The position numbers and the translations under genes were made by a program. Positions 39,222 to 46,688 of a DNA stretch of 64,000 nt are shown here, piece after piece. A model generated the notes under the pieces. It did no database searches, was not told the origin of the DNA, and was given only the letters and a program-made list of their open reading frames with translations. The DNA is taken from NCBI GenBank assembly GCA_965116355.1, contig OZ220679.1:992001-1056000 (forward strand), in the 5' to 3' direction. The DNA is from UBA1127 sp965116355. GTDB taxonomy: Bacteria; Chloroflexota; Dehalococcoidia; Lucifugimonadales; UBA1127. How positions within the stretch are numbered: the stretch's first letter is position 1; every line of letters begins with the position of its first letter.

Positions 39222-40598
39222 CTAGAGCTGGGCCTCCACGGCACCGACGATGCGGTCCACCTTTTCGACAAGCTCATCGAGTTCGTCGCGGGTGGTGCTG
39301 AGAGGCGGAGCCAGGTGCATGACGTCGCCCATGACGCGGCCCAGCAGCCCCTCCTTGTTCATCTCGGCGGCGGCGAGCTGCATCAGGTTGGCATCAGCGG
39401 GGAGCTTTTCCTTCGTGGCGCGGTCCTTGACGAACTCAAGCGAGCAGAGGAGGCCAAGGCCGCCGCGGACGTCGCCGATGATGGGGTGCTCGTACATGGA
39501 CTGCAGCTTGTCGAAGAGGTATTCGCCAAGCCGCGCCGAGTTGCCGACGAGGTCCTCGCGCTCCATGATCTCGAGGGTGGCAAGGCCAGCCGCGCATGCG
39601 GGCGGGTTGCCGCCGAAGGTGATGAGGTGGCGGAAGGTGGTGGACTGGTCGCCGATGAAGGCGTCGGCTACGGCCTTGCTGGCGACGGCAGCGCCAATGG
39701 GCAGGTAGCCGCTCGTGAGGGCCTTGGCGACGGTGAAGATGTCGGGCTTGATGCCCCAGTGCTCGGTCGCGAACCACTTGCCGGTGCGGCCGAAGCCGGT
39801 GATGACCTCGTCGCAGATGAGGAGGACGCCGTACTTGTCGCAGATCTCGCGGATGGTGGGCCAGTACTCGGGATGCGGGACGTGGACGCCGGCGGAGATG
39901 GAGATGGGCTCGGCAATGAAGGCGGCGACGGTGGAGGGGCCCTCGTTCTGGATGGCAATCTCGAGGTCGCGGGCACACTCGAGGTCGCAGGCGCTCATGC
40001 CGCGACAGAGTCGGCAGCGGTACTCGCCCGGCTGGGCGATGTTGACGGTGTAGGGCATAAGGGGGCCGTAATCGGGGCCGGAGGCGACGCCGCCGCCGCC
40101 GAGGGACATGTTCATGAAGGTGGCGCCGTGGTAGGAGCCGCGGCGGGCGATGAACTTGAAACGGCCCGGCTCGCCATTGTTCCTGTGGTACTTGCGGGAC
40201 ATCTTGAGGGCGGTCTCGACGGCCTCAGCGCCGCCGCTGACGAAGTAGATGCGCGAGTCGGGGTCGGGCGAGATGCTGGCGAGCTTGGCGGCCAGCCGGG
40301 CGGTTACGGGGGAGACGGAGCCGCCGGGCGTGTAGGAGATCTCGAGCATCTGCTCGTAGACGGCGTCGGCGATCTCGCGGCGGCCGTGGCCGGCGTTCTT
40401 GAGCCACATGCCGGAGATGAGGTCAAACCACTGCTTGCCGGCGGCGTCCTGCACGTAGGAGCCCTCGCCGCGCACGACGAGCTTGATGCCGGTCTCGTCG
40501 GACATGTCGCCGGCTTGGCGGCTGTGCGGCCAGAAATGGGCCGCCGCCATGGTCTTGATATCCTCAACGTCGTAGGCGTCCAAGAGTTCTCTGACCAT
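39222..40598 (-). CDS. Class III (PLP) aminotransferase
   Basis: A 458-residue fold-type I aminotransferase. The PLP lysine sits in FTVAKALTSGYLPIGA, preceded by LLICDEVITGFGRTGKW; GGAEAVETALKMSRKY binds phosphate. A cysteine cluster CRLCRGMSACDLEC lies near residue 200, a feature of one subgroup of these enzymes and perhaps a metal site. It resembles omega-amino acid:pyruvate transaminases, but the amino donor cannot be fixed. Start ATG 40598 has GGAGG 8 bases ahead. Confidence 0.88.
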   Translation of the reverse strand: MVRELLDAYDVEDIKTMAAAHFWPHSRQAGDMSDETGIKLVVRGEGSYVQDAAGKQWFDLISGMWLKNAGHGRREIADAVYEQMLEISYTPGGSVSPVTARLAAKLASISPDPDSRIYFVSGGAEAVETALKMSRKYHRNNGEPGRFKFIARRGSYHGATFMNMSLGGGGVASGPDYGPLMPYTVNIAQPGEYRCRLCRGMSACDLECARDLEIAIQNEGPSTVAAFIAEPISISAGVHVPHPEYWPTIREICDKYGVLLICDEVITGFGRTGKWFATEHWGIKPDIFTVAKALTSGYLPIGAAVASKAVADAFIGDQSTTFRHLITFGGNPPACAAGLATLEIMEREDLVGNSARLGEYLFDKLQSMYEHPIIGDVRGGLGLLCSLEFVKDRATKEKLPADANLMQLAAAEMNKEGLLGRVMGDVMHLAPPLSTTRDELDELVEKVDRIVGAVEAQL

Positions 40599-40719
40599 AG
40601 CGGACCTCCTCAATAGCATTCACGCAGCGGATGCGGGGGTTCTGCCCTCATGATAATTGCCGTTGGGTGGGTTTACCAGCGAGTGCCTCTCCCAGCGCAA
40701 ACACAGGGCGCAACCACAG

Positions 40720-41316
40720 CTACCTTGCCAAGCGTTCGCACAAGCCAGTGCTCAAGATAACCGAAGTGAGCATTGCCAATGCCAGGAGCACGAATACGAA
40801 GCGGATGAGCGAGCCGGCTTCCCCAGTTCGACGCACTCTGGACCGGTGGGCCCACGGCGTGACCCGCAGGCTGTTGGGCAGCGCCCAGATCCCTTCGTTG
40901 CGGCGACGCGCGTCCGCCTCTGCAGAATAGAAGCCCAACTCCTTTCGGAACCACGCCCCTTGCCTATGCCTTGAGGTGTAGGCCATTCCGAGCCCCACCA
41001 TGGCGCGGTTTACGGACCTGTCTCGTCCATGCTTGTCCCAATAGAGCAGGCCGAGGGCGCGTGCGTACTGGTCGTAGGCGAATACCTCCATGCGGAGGGC
41101 GCCGGGTCCGTCCCGCAGGAGATTGCCAAGGGCCAGGGTGGCCTCTCGGCCGAGGGGTTGGTCCCACTCGGGCGCGTCGATGCCCCACAGGCGTACTCGG
41201 GTGACACTGCCGCCTAGGCGGGCACTTGCCGGGACGACGTCAACGGTGTCGCCATCGACGACGTTCACCACCCGCACCGGCTGCGAGGGTGGGCGTGACC
41301 CTCTGGAGCGGCGCAC
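40720..41316 (-). CDS. Thermonuclease-like (SNase) protein with C-terminal membrane anchor
   Basis: A protein of 198 residues if read from GTG 41316, 7 bases past the upstream gene. Residues about 14-140 are an SNase domain: VVDGDTVDV, RVRLWGIDAPE and DQYARALG carry the calcium and catalytic positions (Asp, Arg, Asp, Glu, Arg). The C-terminus is a single hydrophobic helix (LIRFVFVLLALAMLTSVIL) with a short basic end. Usual SNases have an N-terminal signal instead; here the enzyme would be held by its tail. A GTG at 41277 is an alternative start. Confidence 0.75.
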   Translation of the reverse strand: MRRSRGSRPPSQPVRVVNVVDGDTVDVVPASARLGGSVTRVRLWGIDAPEWDQPLGREATLALGNLLRDGPGALRMEVFAYDQYARALGLLYWDKHGRDRSVNRAMVGLGMAYTSRHRQGAWFRKELGFYSAEADARRRNEGIWALPNSLRVTPWAHRSRVRRTGEAGSLIRFVFVLLALAMLTSVILSTGLCERLAR

Positions 41317-41323
41317 TCCGGAA

Positions 41324-42397
41324 CTACACCGCAATCGGCGCGAAGTTGCCGGTGACGCGCTGGTGGCCGCCGTTCTCCTCGTAGGGCTCCTCGCGGTAGA
41401 GGCCGAGGGGCTCCAGGACGGGGGTGTCGGTGTACCAGAAGACGACGGACTCCTCCGTGGCGACGTGCTCGTGGAAGGCCCAGGACGGGACGACGAAGGT
41501 GTCCTTGGCGGTCCAGTCGAAGCGGACGCCGTTGATGATGGAGTAGCCACTGCCGGTGATGACGTGGTAGACGACGCCGCCCGTGTGCCGGTGGGCGCGG
41601 GTGTGCATGCCCGCCGGGAACAGCGAGGCGTAGCAGGCCATGGAGGCCATGGCGGGGCCGCCGGTCTGGGGGTTGCTGTACTCGAGGCAGATGCCATCGA
41701 AGGGGCTGCCCTCCGACTCGCGGGCGAGGGTCGAGAGTGCGTCGTAGGCCTGGGCAAACTTGTAGTTGATCAGGGGCGAGTGCAGCCGGGAGCGGTCCAC
41801 CCACGTCGGACGGAGGGAACCGGCGGCGTAAAGGCGCTGAGAGACCTCGGTCGGCTTGGTCAGGGGCTGGCTCTCCTCCGGGTACTCCTCGCGGAAGGTG
41901 GCGTCGAGGTGGTTGACCAGGGTGGAGTCGAGGCCGTCCAGCCAGACCATGGGGCGGTCGCCCTCGTTGCCGTGGTCATGCCACATCCAGTTGGGGGTGG
42001 TGATGAAGTCGCCGGGCTCCATGTAGGTTTTCTCGCCCTCGACGGCGGTGTATGCGCTGTCGCCCTCGACGATGAGGCGCAGCGCGGAGGCGGTGTGACG
42101 GTGGCTGGGCGCGACCTCGCCGGGGTTGATGATCTGCAGGTTGGCGGAAAGGGTGCTGGTGGCGGGCCCGCGCCCGAGGAGGCCGGGGTTGGAGAAGACC
42201 AGCACGCGGCGCTCGGCCATCTCCATGGGGACGATCTCGGCGGCGCGAAAGAGGAGGGGGCGGAAGTCCTGGTACTTCCAGATGTAGGGGATGGCCTTGG
42301 GCTGCGGGTCGGTGCGGGAGACCCAGAGCGGGCGGCTCTGGTAGCGTTTGACCTCTTCATAGAAGAGCTCCAGGTCTTCCATGCGGCTTCCGGACAT
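41324..42397 (-). CDS. Gentisate 1,2-dioxygenase-like bicupin, copy 1
   Basis: A 357-residue protein with two cupin domains. The N-terminal cupin has the iron-binding pair in SHRHTASALRLIVEG and the later His in WMWHDHGNE; the C-terminal cupin has THRAHRHTGGVVYHVITG-like residues and SWAFHEH. Family members open gentisate, salicylate or 1-hydroxy-2-naphthoate rings with Fe(II) and O2. Start ATG 42397 has CAGGAG ahead, with a GTG at 42409 also possible. Closest relative in the window is the copy at 61924. Confidence 0.85.
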   Translation of the reverse strand: MSGSRMEDLELFYEEVKRYQSRPLWVSRTDPQPKAIPYIWKYQDFRPLLFRAAEIVPMEMAERRVLVFSNPGLLGRGPATSTLSANLQIINPGEVAPSHRHTASALRLIVEGDSAYTAVEGEKTYMEPGDFITTPNWMWHDHGNEGDRPMVWLDGLDSTLVNHLDATFREEYPEESQPLTKPTEVSQRLYAAGSLRPTWVDRSRLHSPLINYKFAQAYDALSTLARESEGSPFDGICLEYSNPQTGGPAMASMACYASLFPAGMHTRAHRHTGGVVYHVITGSGYSIINGVRFDWTAKDTFVVPSWAFHEHVATEESVVFWYTDTPVLEPLGLYREEPYEENGGHQRVTGNFAPIAV

Positions 42398-42521
42398 TGG
42401 CTCCTGCACGACGCACCCCTTTCTCACCCGAGGCGGCCCATGGCTGTCAGTGGCGGCAGGCTAGCACCGAGGTTGGGGGCGGTCAAGGCGCGGGGCGGCT
42501 GGTCGGAGGGCGCAGCGGGGA

Positions 42522-43520
42522 CTATACGCCGGGGACCGAGCTGGTGGGGCCGCTGGCGGGCTCCACGGTGAATTCCTGCACCACCGTCACGGCGCCCGCG
42601 CGTTCCGTGCCCTTATAGACGCCGGTGGACACGACGACGTCGCCTGCGCCGGTGATGAATATAGGACTTTCTTCACCCACCACCCAGTCATTGACGGTCA
42701 GGACCAACCTGCGTCCGATGACGGTCACCTTGACCTCGTTGACGTCGCCTTCATCCTGGCCCATGAGCGGGGTGTCTTCCTGCCGGGACTGCACGTTCAC
42801 GGGACCCTTTCTTCCGAAGTCAGAGCCAATTTGCGGCAGTGCAGTGGAGGGGTTGATCTCGACGAACTCATAGGAGGCTATGCCTTCCACCCAGCCGTCG
42901 CTGTGGATAACGCAGCCAAAGGCTTTCCCCTCAGGGTCATCGGGGACGCGAAGGAAAATACCGTAGCTGAACGGGTGCTCCGAGGCGTCGTACGGATTGA
43001 CGAAGCGCGCGGTGACTTCGGCGTCGGCTACGGTGACGCCCGTAGAGAAGTACTCGGGCGTGCCGTCCTCCGGGTCATGCGGAAGCTCGACGGCGCTGGG
43101 GCCGAATGACGTCGGCGGCGTCGGAACCGGAGTGGGCGTCGCCGTAGGGCCTGGCGTCGACGTGGGCACGGGCGTTGGGGTGTCCACGGGACGCGGGGTT
43201 GGCGTCGACGTGGGCACGGGGGTGGGCGCGGGAACGGGCGTCGGAGCCGGGGTTGGCACCGGGACGGGCGTCGGTTGCAGGACGAGGGGGGTCGGCGAGG
43301 GAGCGACGGTCGGCAGAGCGGCGACGGTGGCGGCGATGCCGGCCTCGACGGTGGCGTCGAGGTTGGGGGTCGCGGTGGGGGTCGCAGTTGGAAGCAGGGC
43401 CCGCACGGTGGCCTCGACGTTGGGGGCATCCTGCGTTTCAGATCCCGATGTGCAGACGACAGTAGATGCGGTGACAGCCAAGAAAACCAACACCACCGCT
43501 TTCCAGGCTGTCATTCTCAT
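42522..43520 (-). CDS. Exported protein with Pro/Thr-rich stalk and C-terminal beta domain
   Basis: A 332-residue protein. A signal peptide (MRMTAWKAVVLVFLAVTAST then VVC) starts it, with the cysteine not in a canonical lipobox. Residues about 45-140 are a low-complexity stalk of Pro-Thr and Pro-Val pairs (PTPVPTSTPGPTATPTP), followed by a domain of about 180 residues with the look of a laminin-G/concanavalin-like beta sandwich (FSYGIFLRVPDDPEGKAFGC, GRRLVLTVNDWVVGEESP). Such stalks are common in Chloroflexota surface proteins. I pick ATG 43520 (GGAG 6 bases ahead) over the frame's first codon. Function unknown. Confidence 0.7.
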   Translation of the reverse strand: MRMTAWKAVVLVFLAVTASTVVCTSGSETQDAPNVEATVRALLPTATPTATPNLDATVEAGIAATVAALPTVAPSPTPLVLQPTPVPVPTPAPTPVPAPTPVPTSTPTPRPVDTPTPVPTSTPGPTATPTPVPTPPTSFGPSAVELPHDPEDGTPEYFSTGVTVADAEVTARFVNPYDASEHPFSYGIFLRVPDDPEGKAFGCVIHSDGWVEGIASYEFVEINPSTALPQIGSDFGRKGPVNVQSRQEDTPLMGQDEGDVNEVKVTVIGRRLVLTVNDWVVGEESPIFITGAGDVVVSTGVYKGTERAGAVTVVQEFTVEPASGPTSSVPGV

Positions 43521-43719
43521 TCGGCGCTCCATGGGCCATCGTCCGCCTCCCGTCGAGGGGAGCGGGACAGTGCACCGGCCCGCTTGGCAGGGGCGGTGAC
43601 GTTCCGTCAACACAGCCAGAGTACAGTAAGCACTCCGGGATGAAAAGGGCGTTTCCATGGAAAAATTGCGGCAAAGCGCATTTTGTTTCCTACGGACGGA
43701 ACGACTGAATAACCAATCC

Positions 43720-43728
43720 TGCTATACT
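43720..43728 (+). promoter_or_regulatory. Extended -10 promoter element (TGCTATACT)
   Basis: TG-C-TATACT upstream of the small membrane protein and Rieske gene. No good -35 hexamer, which an extended -10 can do without. Predicted leader about 90 bases and containing the G-rich tandem repeat. Confidence 0.5.
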
Positions 43729-43766
43729 GCACCAATCACCACGCACGCCTCTCCGTAAGGGCCGCT

Positions 43767-43811
43767 CGGAGAGGGGGTCCCCTGAGAGGGGGTCCCCTGA
43801 GAGGGGGTCCC
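43767..43811 (+). repeat. Three tandem 15-bp G-rich repeats in a leader
   Basis: Unit CTGAGAGGGGGTCCC at 43767-43781 (one mismatch), 43782-43796 and 43797-43811, ending 16 bases before the next ATG. Each unit holds GGGGG and an internal GGG..CCC pair. A fourth G5 run right after serves as ribosome-binding site. Confidence 0.85.
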
Positions 43812-43827
43812 CTCCAAGAGGGGGAAG

Positions 43828-44055
43828 ATGAAGCGCGTACACCAGTTCTTCGGGCGGGCGCTCCTGGCATCCGGGGCGTTCATGCTTTTCCTGATCATCA
43901 CGGACTTCACGGGGCCCGCATTCCCACTGTGGCTGAAGAACTGGACGTTTGCCGTCTTCGGGCTGTCCCTGGCGGTGTTTGCGTTCACGTACAAACGATG
44001 GTCGCCGGAGGACCCGCCGCCGGGGCCGCCGGAGAACCGAGACCGGAATGAGTGA
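43828..44055 (+). CDS. Small two-helix membrane protein ahead of Rieske copy 1
   Basis: 75 residues: a basic start (MKRVHQFFGRAL), two membrane helices (LLASGAFMLFLIITDF and FAVFGLSLAVFAFTY) and a Pro/charged cytosolic tail. AAGAGGGGGAAG precedes the ATG, and the Rieske gene follows 9 bases after the stop, so the two are co-transcribed. It could anchor or serve the oxygenase; no family recognised. Confidence 0.7.
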   Translation: MKRVHQFFGRALLASGAFMLFLIITDFTGPAFPLWLKNWTFAVFGLSLAVFAFTYKRWSPEDPPPGPPENRDRNE

Positions 44056-44064
44056 GGAGGAACC

Positions 44065-45327
44065 ATGCTGACCCGCGAGGAGAACGACCTTATTACACAG
44101 ACCGGGCGGGGGACGCCACTGGGCGAGATGATGCGCCTCTACTGGATCCCCGCCTTCTACTCGCACGAGATCCGTGAGAACGACGGCACGCCGCTGCGGC
44201 TGAAGCTGCTGGGCGAGGACCTGGTGGCGTTCCGAGACTCCAACGGCGACGTCGGCATCATGGAGGAGTTCTGCCCGCACCGTGGGGCGTCGCTGGCGCT
44301 GGCGCGGAACGAGGAGAGCGGGCTGACGTGCATCTACCACGGGTGGAAGTTCGACGTGCACGGCAACTGCGTCGACATGCCCTCGGAGCCGGCGGCGTCC
44401 AACTTCAAGGAGAAGGTGAAGGCGCGCGCCTTCGCAACGCGCGAGGTGGCGGGCATCGTGTGGTGCTACATGGGGACGAGCGCGACGCTGCCGCCCTTCC
44501 CCTGGTTCCAGTGGACGCAGGTGCCGGAGGACCACCTGAGCGCCATCAAGACGCTGCAGGAGTGCAACTTCCTGCAGGGGCTGGAGGGCGGCATCGACTC
44601 GTCCCACGCCTCTTTCCTGCACCGCTCGTTCGGCGGCGTACGGACGGGTTGGGGGAACCCGGTGAACGGGCTGATCATGGCGGACACGGCGCCGAGGCTG
44701 GAGGTCGAGTACACCTCGTACGGGTACCGGTACGCGGCCGTCCGGACGGCGGGGCCGGACCAGGAGTACGTGCGGATGACGCCGTATATCCTGCCGTTCT
44801 ACAGCTACATCCCCGGGCCGCCGGAACGCACCAACGGGTTCTCCATCTGGGTGCCCCGCGACGACCACTCATGCTGGCAGTGGGAGATAGGCTTCAACGA
44901 GCACCGGCCTTTCACGGCGCAGGAGCGGCATGACCGGCAGGAGCAGTTCGGCTTCCACGACCTGGAAGACGGCTTTCGCAAGGCGCGCAACCGCGACAAC
45001 TGGTACCAGCAGGACCGGGAGGCGATGAAGTCTCGTGGGTTCTCCGGCATCTTCGGCACCCGGACGCAGGACCACGCCGTGCAGGAGAGCATGGGCACGA
45101 TCTACGATCGCACCCGCGAGCACCTGGGCACGAGCGACCGGGCCATCATCGCGATGCGGCGGCTGCTGTCGGAGTCGGTTCGCAACTTCCAAGAGGGGAT
45201 CACGCCGCCGGGCCTGGACCACTCCATCCCCTTCGAGCTCATCCGGGGCGACGACTTCGTGAAGCCCGCGGACATCACGTGGAAGGAAGCGCGCCCGCTC
45301 GACCCGGGGCACGCGCTGGCGCGGTAG
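44065..45327 (+). CDS. Rieske non-heme iron oxygenase, oxygenase subunit (copy 1)
   Basis: A 420-residue phthalate-4,5-dioxygenase-like protein. Rieske cluster ligands are Cys70, His72, Cys89, His92 (CPHRGAS, CIYHGWKF). The mononuclear iron site is Asp178-x2-His181-x4-His186 within GLEGGIDSSHASFLH. The enzymes hydroxylate or demethylate aromatic acids using electrons from a reductase, which is not encoded nearby. GAGGAGGAACC precedes ATG. An amidohydrolase follows after 49 bases. It is the most divergent of the three copies. Confidence 0.9.
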   Translation: MLTREENDLITQTGRGTPLGEMMRLYWIPAFYSHEIRENDGTPLRLKLLGEDLVAFRDSNGDVGIMEEFCPHRGASLALARNEESGLTCIYHGWKFDVHGNCVDMPSEPAASNFKEKVKARAFATREVAGIVWCYMGTSATLPPFPWFQWTQVPEDHLSAIKTLQECNFLQGLEGGIDSSHASFLHRSFGGVRTGWGNPVNGLIMADTAPRLEVEYTSYGYRYAAVRTAGPDQEYVRMTPYILPFYSYIPGPPERTNGFSIWVPRDDHSCWQWEIGFNEHRPFTAQERHDRQEQFGFHDLEDGFRKARNRDNWYQQDREAMKSRGFSGIFGTRTQDHAVQESMGTIYDRTREHLGTSDRAIIAMRRLLSESVRNFQEGITPPGLDHSIPFELIRGDDFVKPADITWKEARPLDPGHALAR

Positions 45328-45376
45328 CTCTTCGAGAGGCTAGGGACGAACGAGCAAGGTCCGACAGGAGGACACG

Positions 45377-46552
45377 ATGGCCAAAAACGGCTTCAAGGTG
45401 ATCGACGCTGAGCCCCACATGATGGAGCCGCTGGAGATCTGGATTGAGCGGCTGCCGGAGCCTTTCCGGTCGCGGACGCACGTAGTGCGGCCGGACAACG
45501 GCGGGTTCCTCGAAGGGAGCAGCGGGCGCATCGTGCTGGACGGCGTGGAGAAGCCGAAGTCGACGCCCAACCCGATGGTGCGTCGCCGCAGCCAGCGCCG
45601 GGTGACGGCGAACCCGGGGTTGATGAAGGTCACCAGGGACCCCTCGCCTGACGTCTTCCTGGAGGGCTTCGACATCGAGGGGATCGACATTGGCGTGTTC
45701 ATGCCGACTGTCGCGATGGGGATGGTGCGGTACGACGACTTGGACCCGGAGCACGCGCTGGCGCTGTGCCAGGTGTACAACGACTACACGGCCGAGTTCT
45801 GCAGCGCGCACCCGGACCGGTTCAAGTTCTGGGCGTGGGTGCCGCCGCACGACGCCAAGCTCGCCGCCGGGGAGGCCCGGCGCGCCGTCGAGGAGCTGGG
45901 AGCGGTTGCGGTTGCGATGACGGGCGGCGCGGTCAACGGGAACCTGCTGAGCGACGAGCACTTCGACCCGCTGTGGCAGGAGATGGACCGGCTGGGGACG
46001 GCCTTCGGCATGCACGGGCCGCCGGCCAACTACCTGCTGCGTGACAACTACAACCACCGGTACTGGGGCAAGCGGAACATGGAGATCGTCGGGAACGCGA
46101 TGGTGGGGCCGGTGCACGCGATGACGCAGCTTGCGGAGCTGACCATCGGCGGGGTGCTGGAGCGCTTCCCGAACCTGAAGCCGGTGTTCATGGAGGTCAA
46201 CGCAAGCTGGCTGCCGTGGTTCCTGTGGAGGCTGGACGACAAGTGGGAGACCCACGCTCCCGACATGGACTACGAGCTCTCCAAGCTGCCGAGCGAGTAT
46301 TTCCAGGAGCAGGGTTACTGCGTGGTGGAGCCGGAGGAGGGGCCGATCAAGTTCGCCATCGACTTCATGGGGGCGGACCGGCTGCTGTTCTCGACGGACT
46401 ACCCGCACTCGGACTGCATCTTCCCTGAGGCGGTCAACACATTCCTGGCGCAGGAGCACATCCCGGACGAGGCTAAGCGAAAAATCCTGTGGGACAACGC
46501 CGCCAAGCTCTTCGGCGTGGAGGCGCCGGTGGAAGCGGCGGCGGGCGGATAG
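45377..46552 (+). CDS. Amidohydrolase-2 family metal hydrolase/decarboxylase
   Basis: A 391-residue TIM-barrel protein of the ACMSD/amidohydrolase-2 family. The opening metal motif reads VIDAEPHMMEP, where many members have DxHxH or DADGHV; later positions are FGMHGPP and LLFSTDYPHSD with the conserved Asp. Related enzymes decarboxylate or hydrate aromatic ring-cleavage products. It is very likely in one operon with Rieske copy 1. AGGAGG precedes the ATG. Confidence 0.87.
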   Translation: MAKNGFKVIDAEPHMMEPLEIWIERLPEPFRSRTHVVRPDNGGFLEGSSGRIVLDGVEKPKSTPNPMVRRRSQRRVTANPGLMKVTRDPSPDVFLEGFDIEGIDIGVFMPTVAMGMVRYDDLDPEHALALCQVYNDYTAEFCSAHPDRFKFWAWVPPHDAKLAAGEARRAVEELGAVAVAMTGGAVNGNLLSDEHFDPLWQEMDRLGTAFGMHGPPANYLLRDNYNHRYWGKRNMEIVGNAMVGPVHAMTQLAELTIGGVLERFPNLKPVFMEVNASWLPWFLWRLDDKWETHAPDMDYELSKLPSEYFQEQGYCVVEPEEGPIKFAIDFMGADRLLFSTDYPHSDCIFPEAVNTFLAQEHIPDEAKRKILWDNAAKLFGVEAPVEAAAGG

Positions 46553-46629
46553 GGGACGCGAGGGTACACGCCAGTCCGCCTTAGCGTCGCGCCCAAGGTA
46601 AAAGGGGCGCCACGGCAACAGGCATGAGG

Positions 46630-46658
46630 AGGGGCGAGGCCATAAAGGTCTCGCCCCT
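46630..46658. terminator. Hairpin between convergent genes
   Basis: A 12-bp stem (AGGGGCGAGGCC with its near complement, one G-T) around an ATAAA loop, between the amidohydrolase stop and the convergent secreted-protein stop. No T-run on either side. Confidence 0.6.
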
Positions 46659-46688
46659 AGTCGTTCGGAGCCCGTAAGGTGCGATCGC

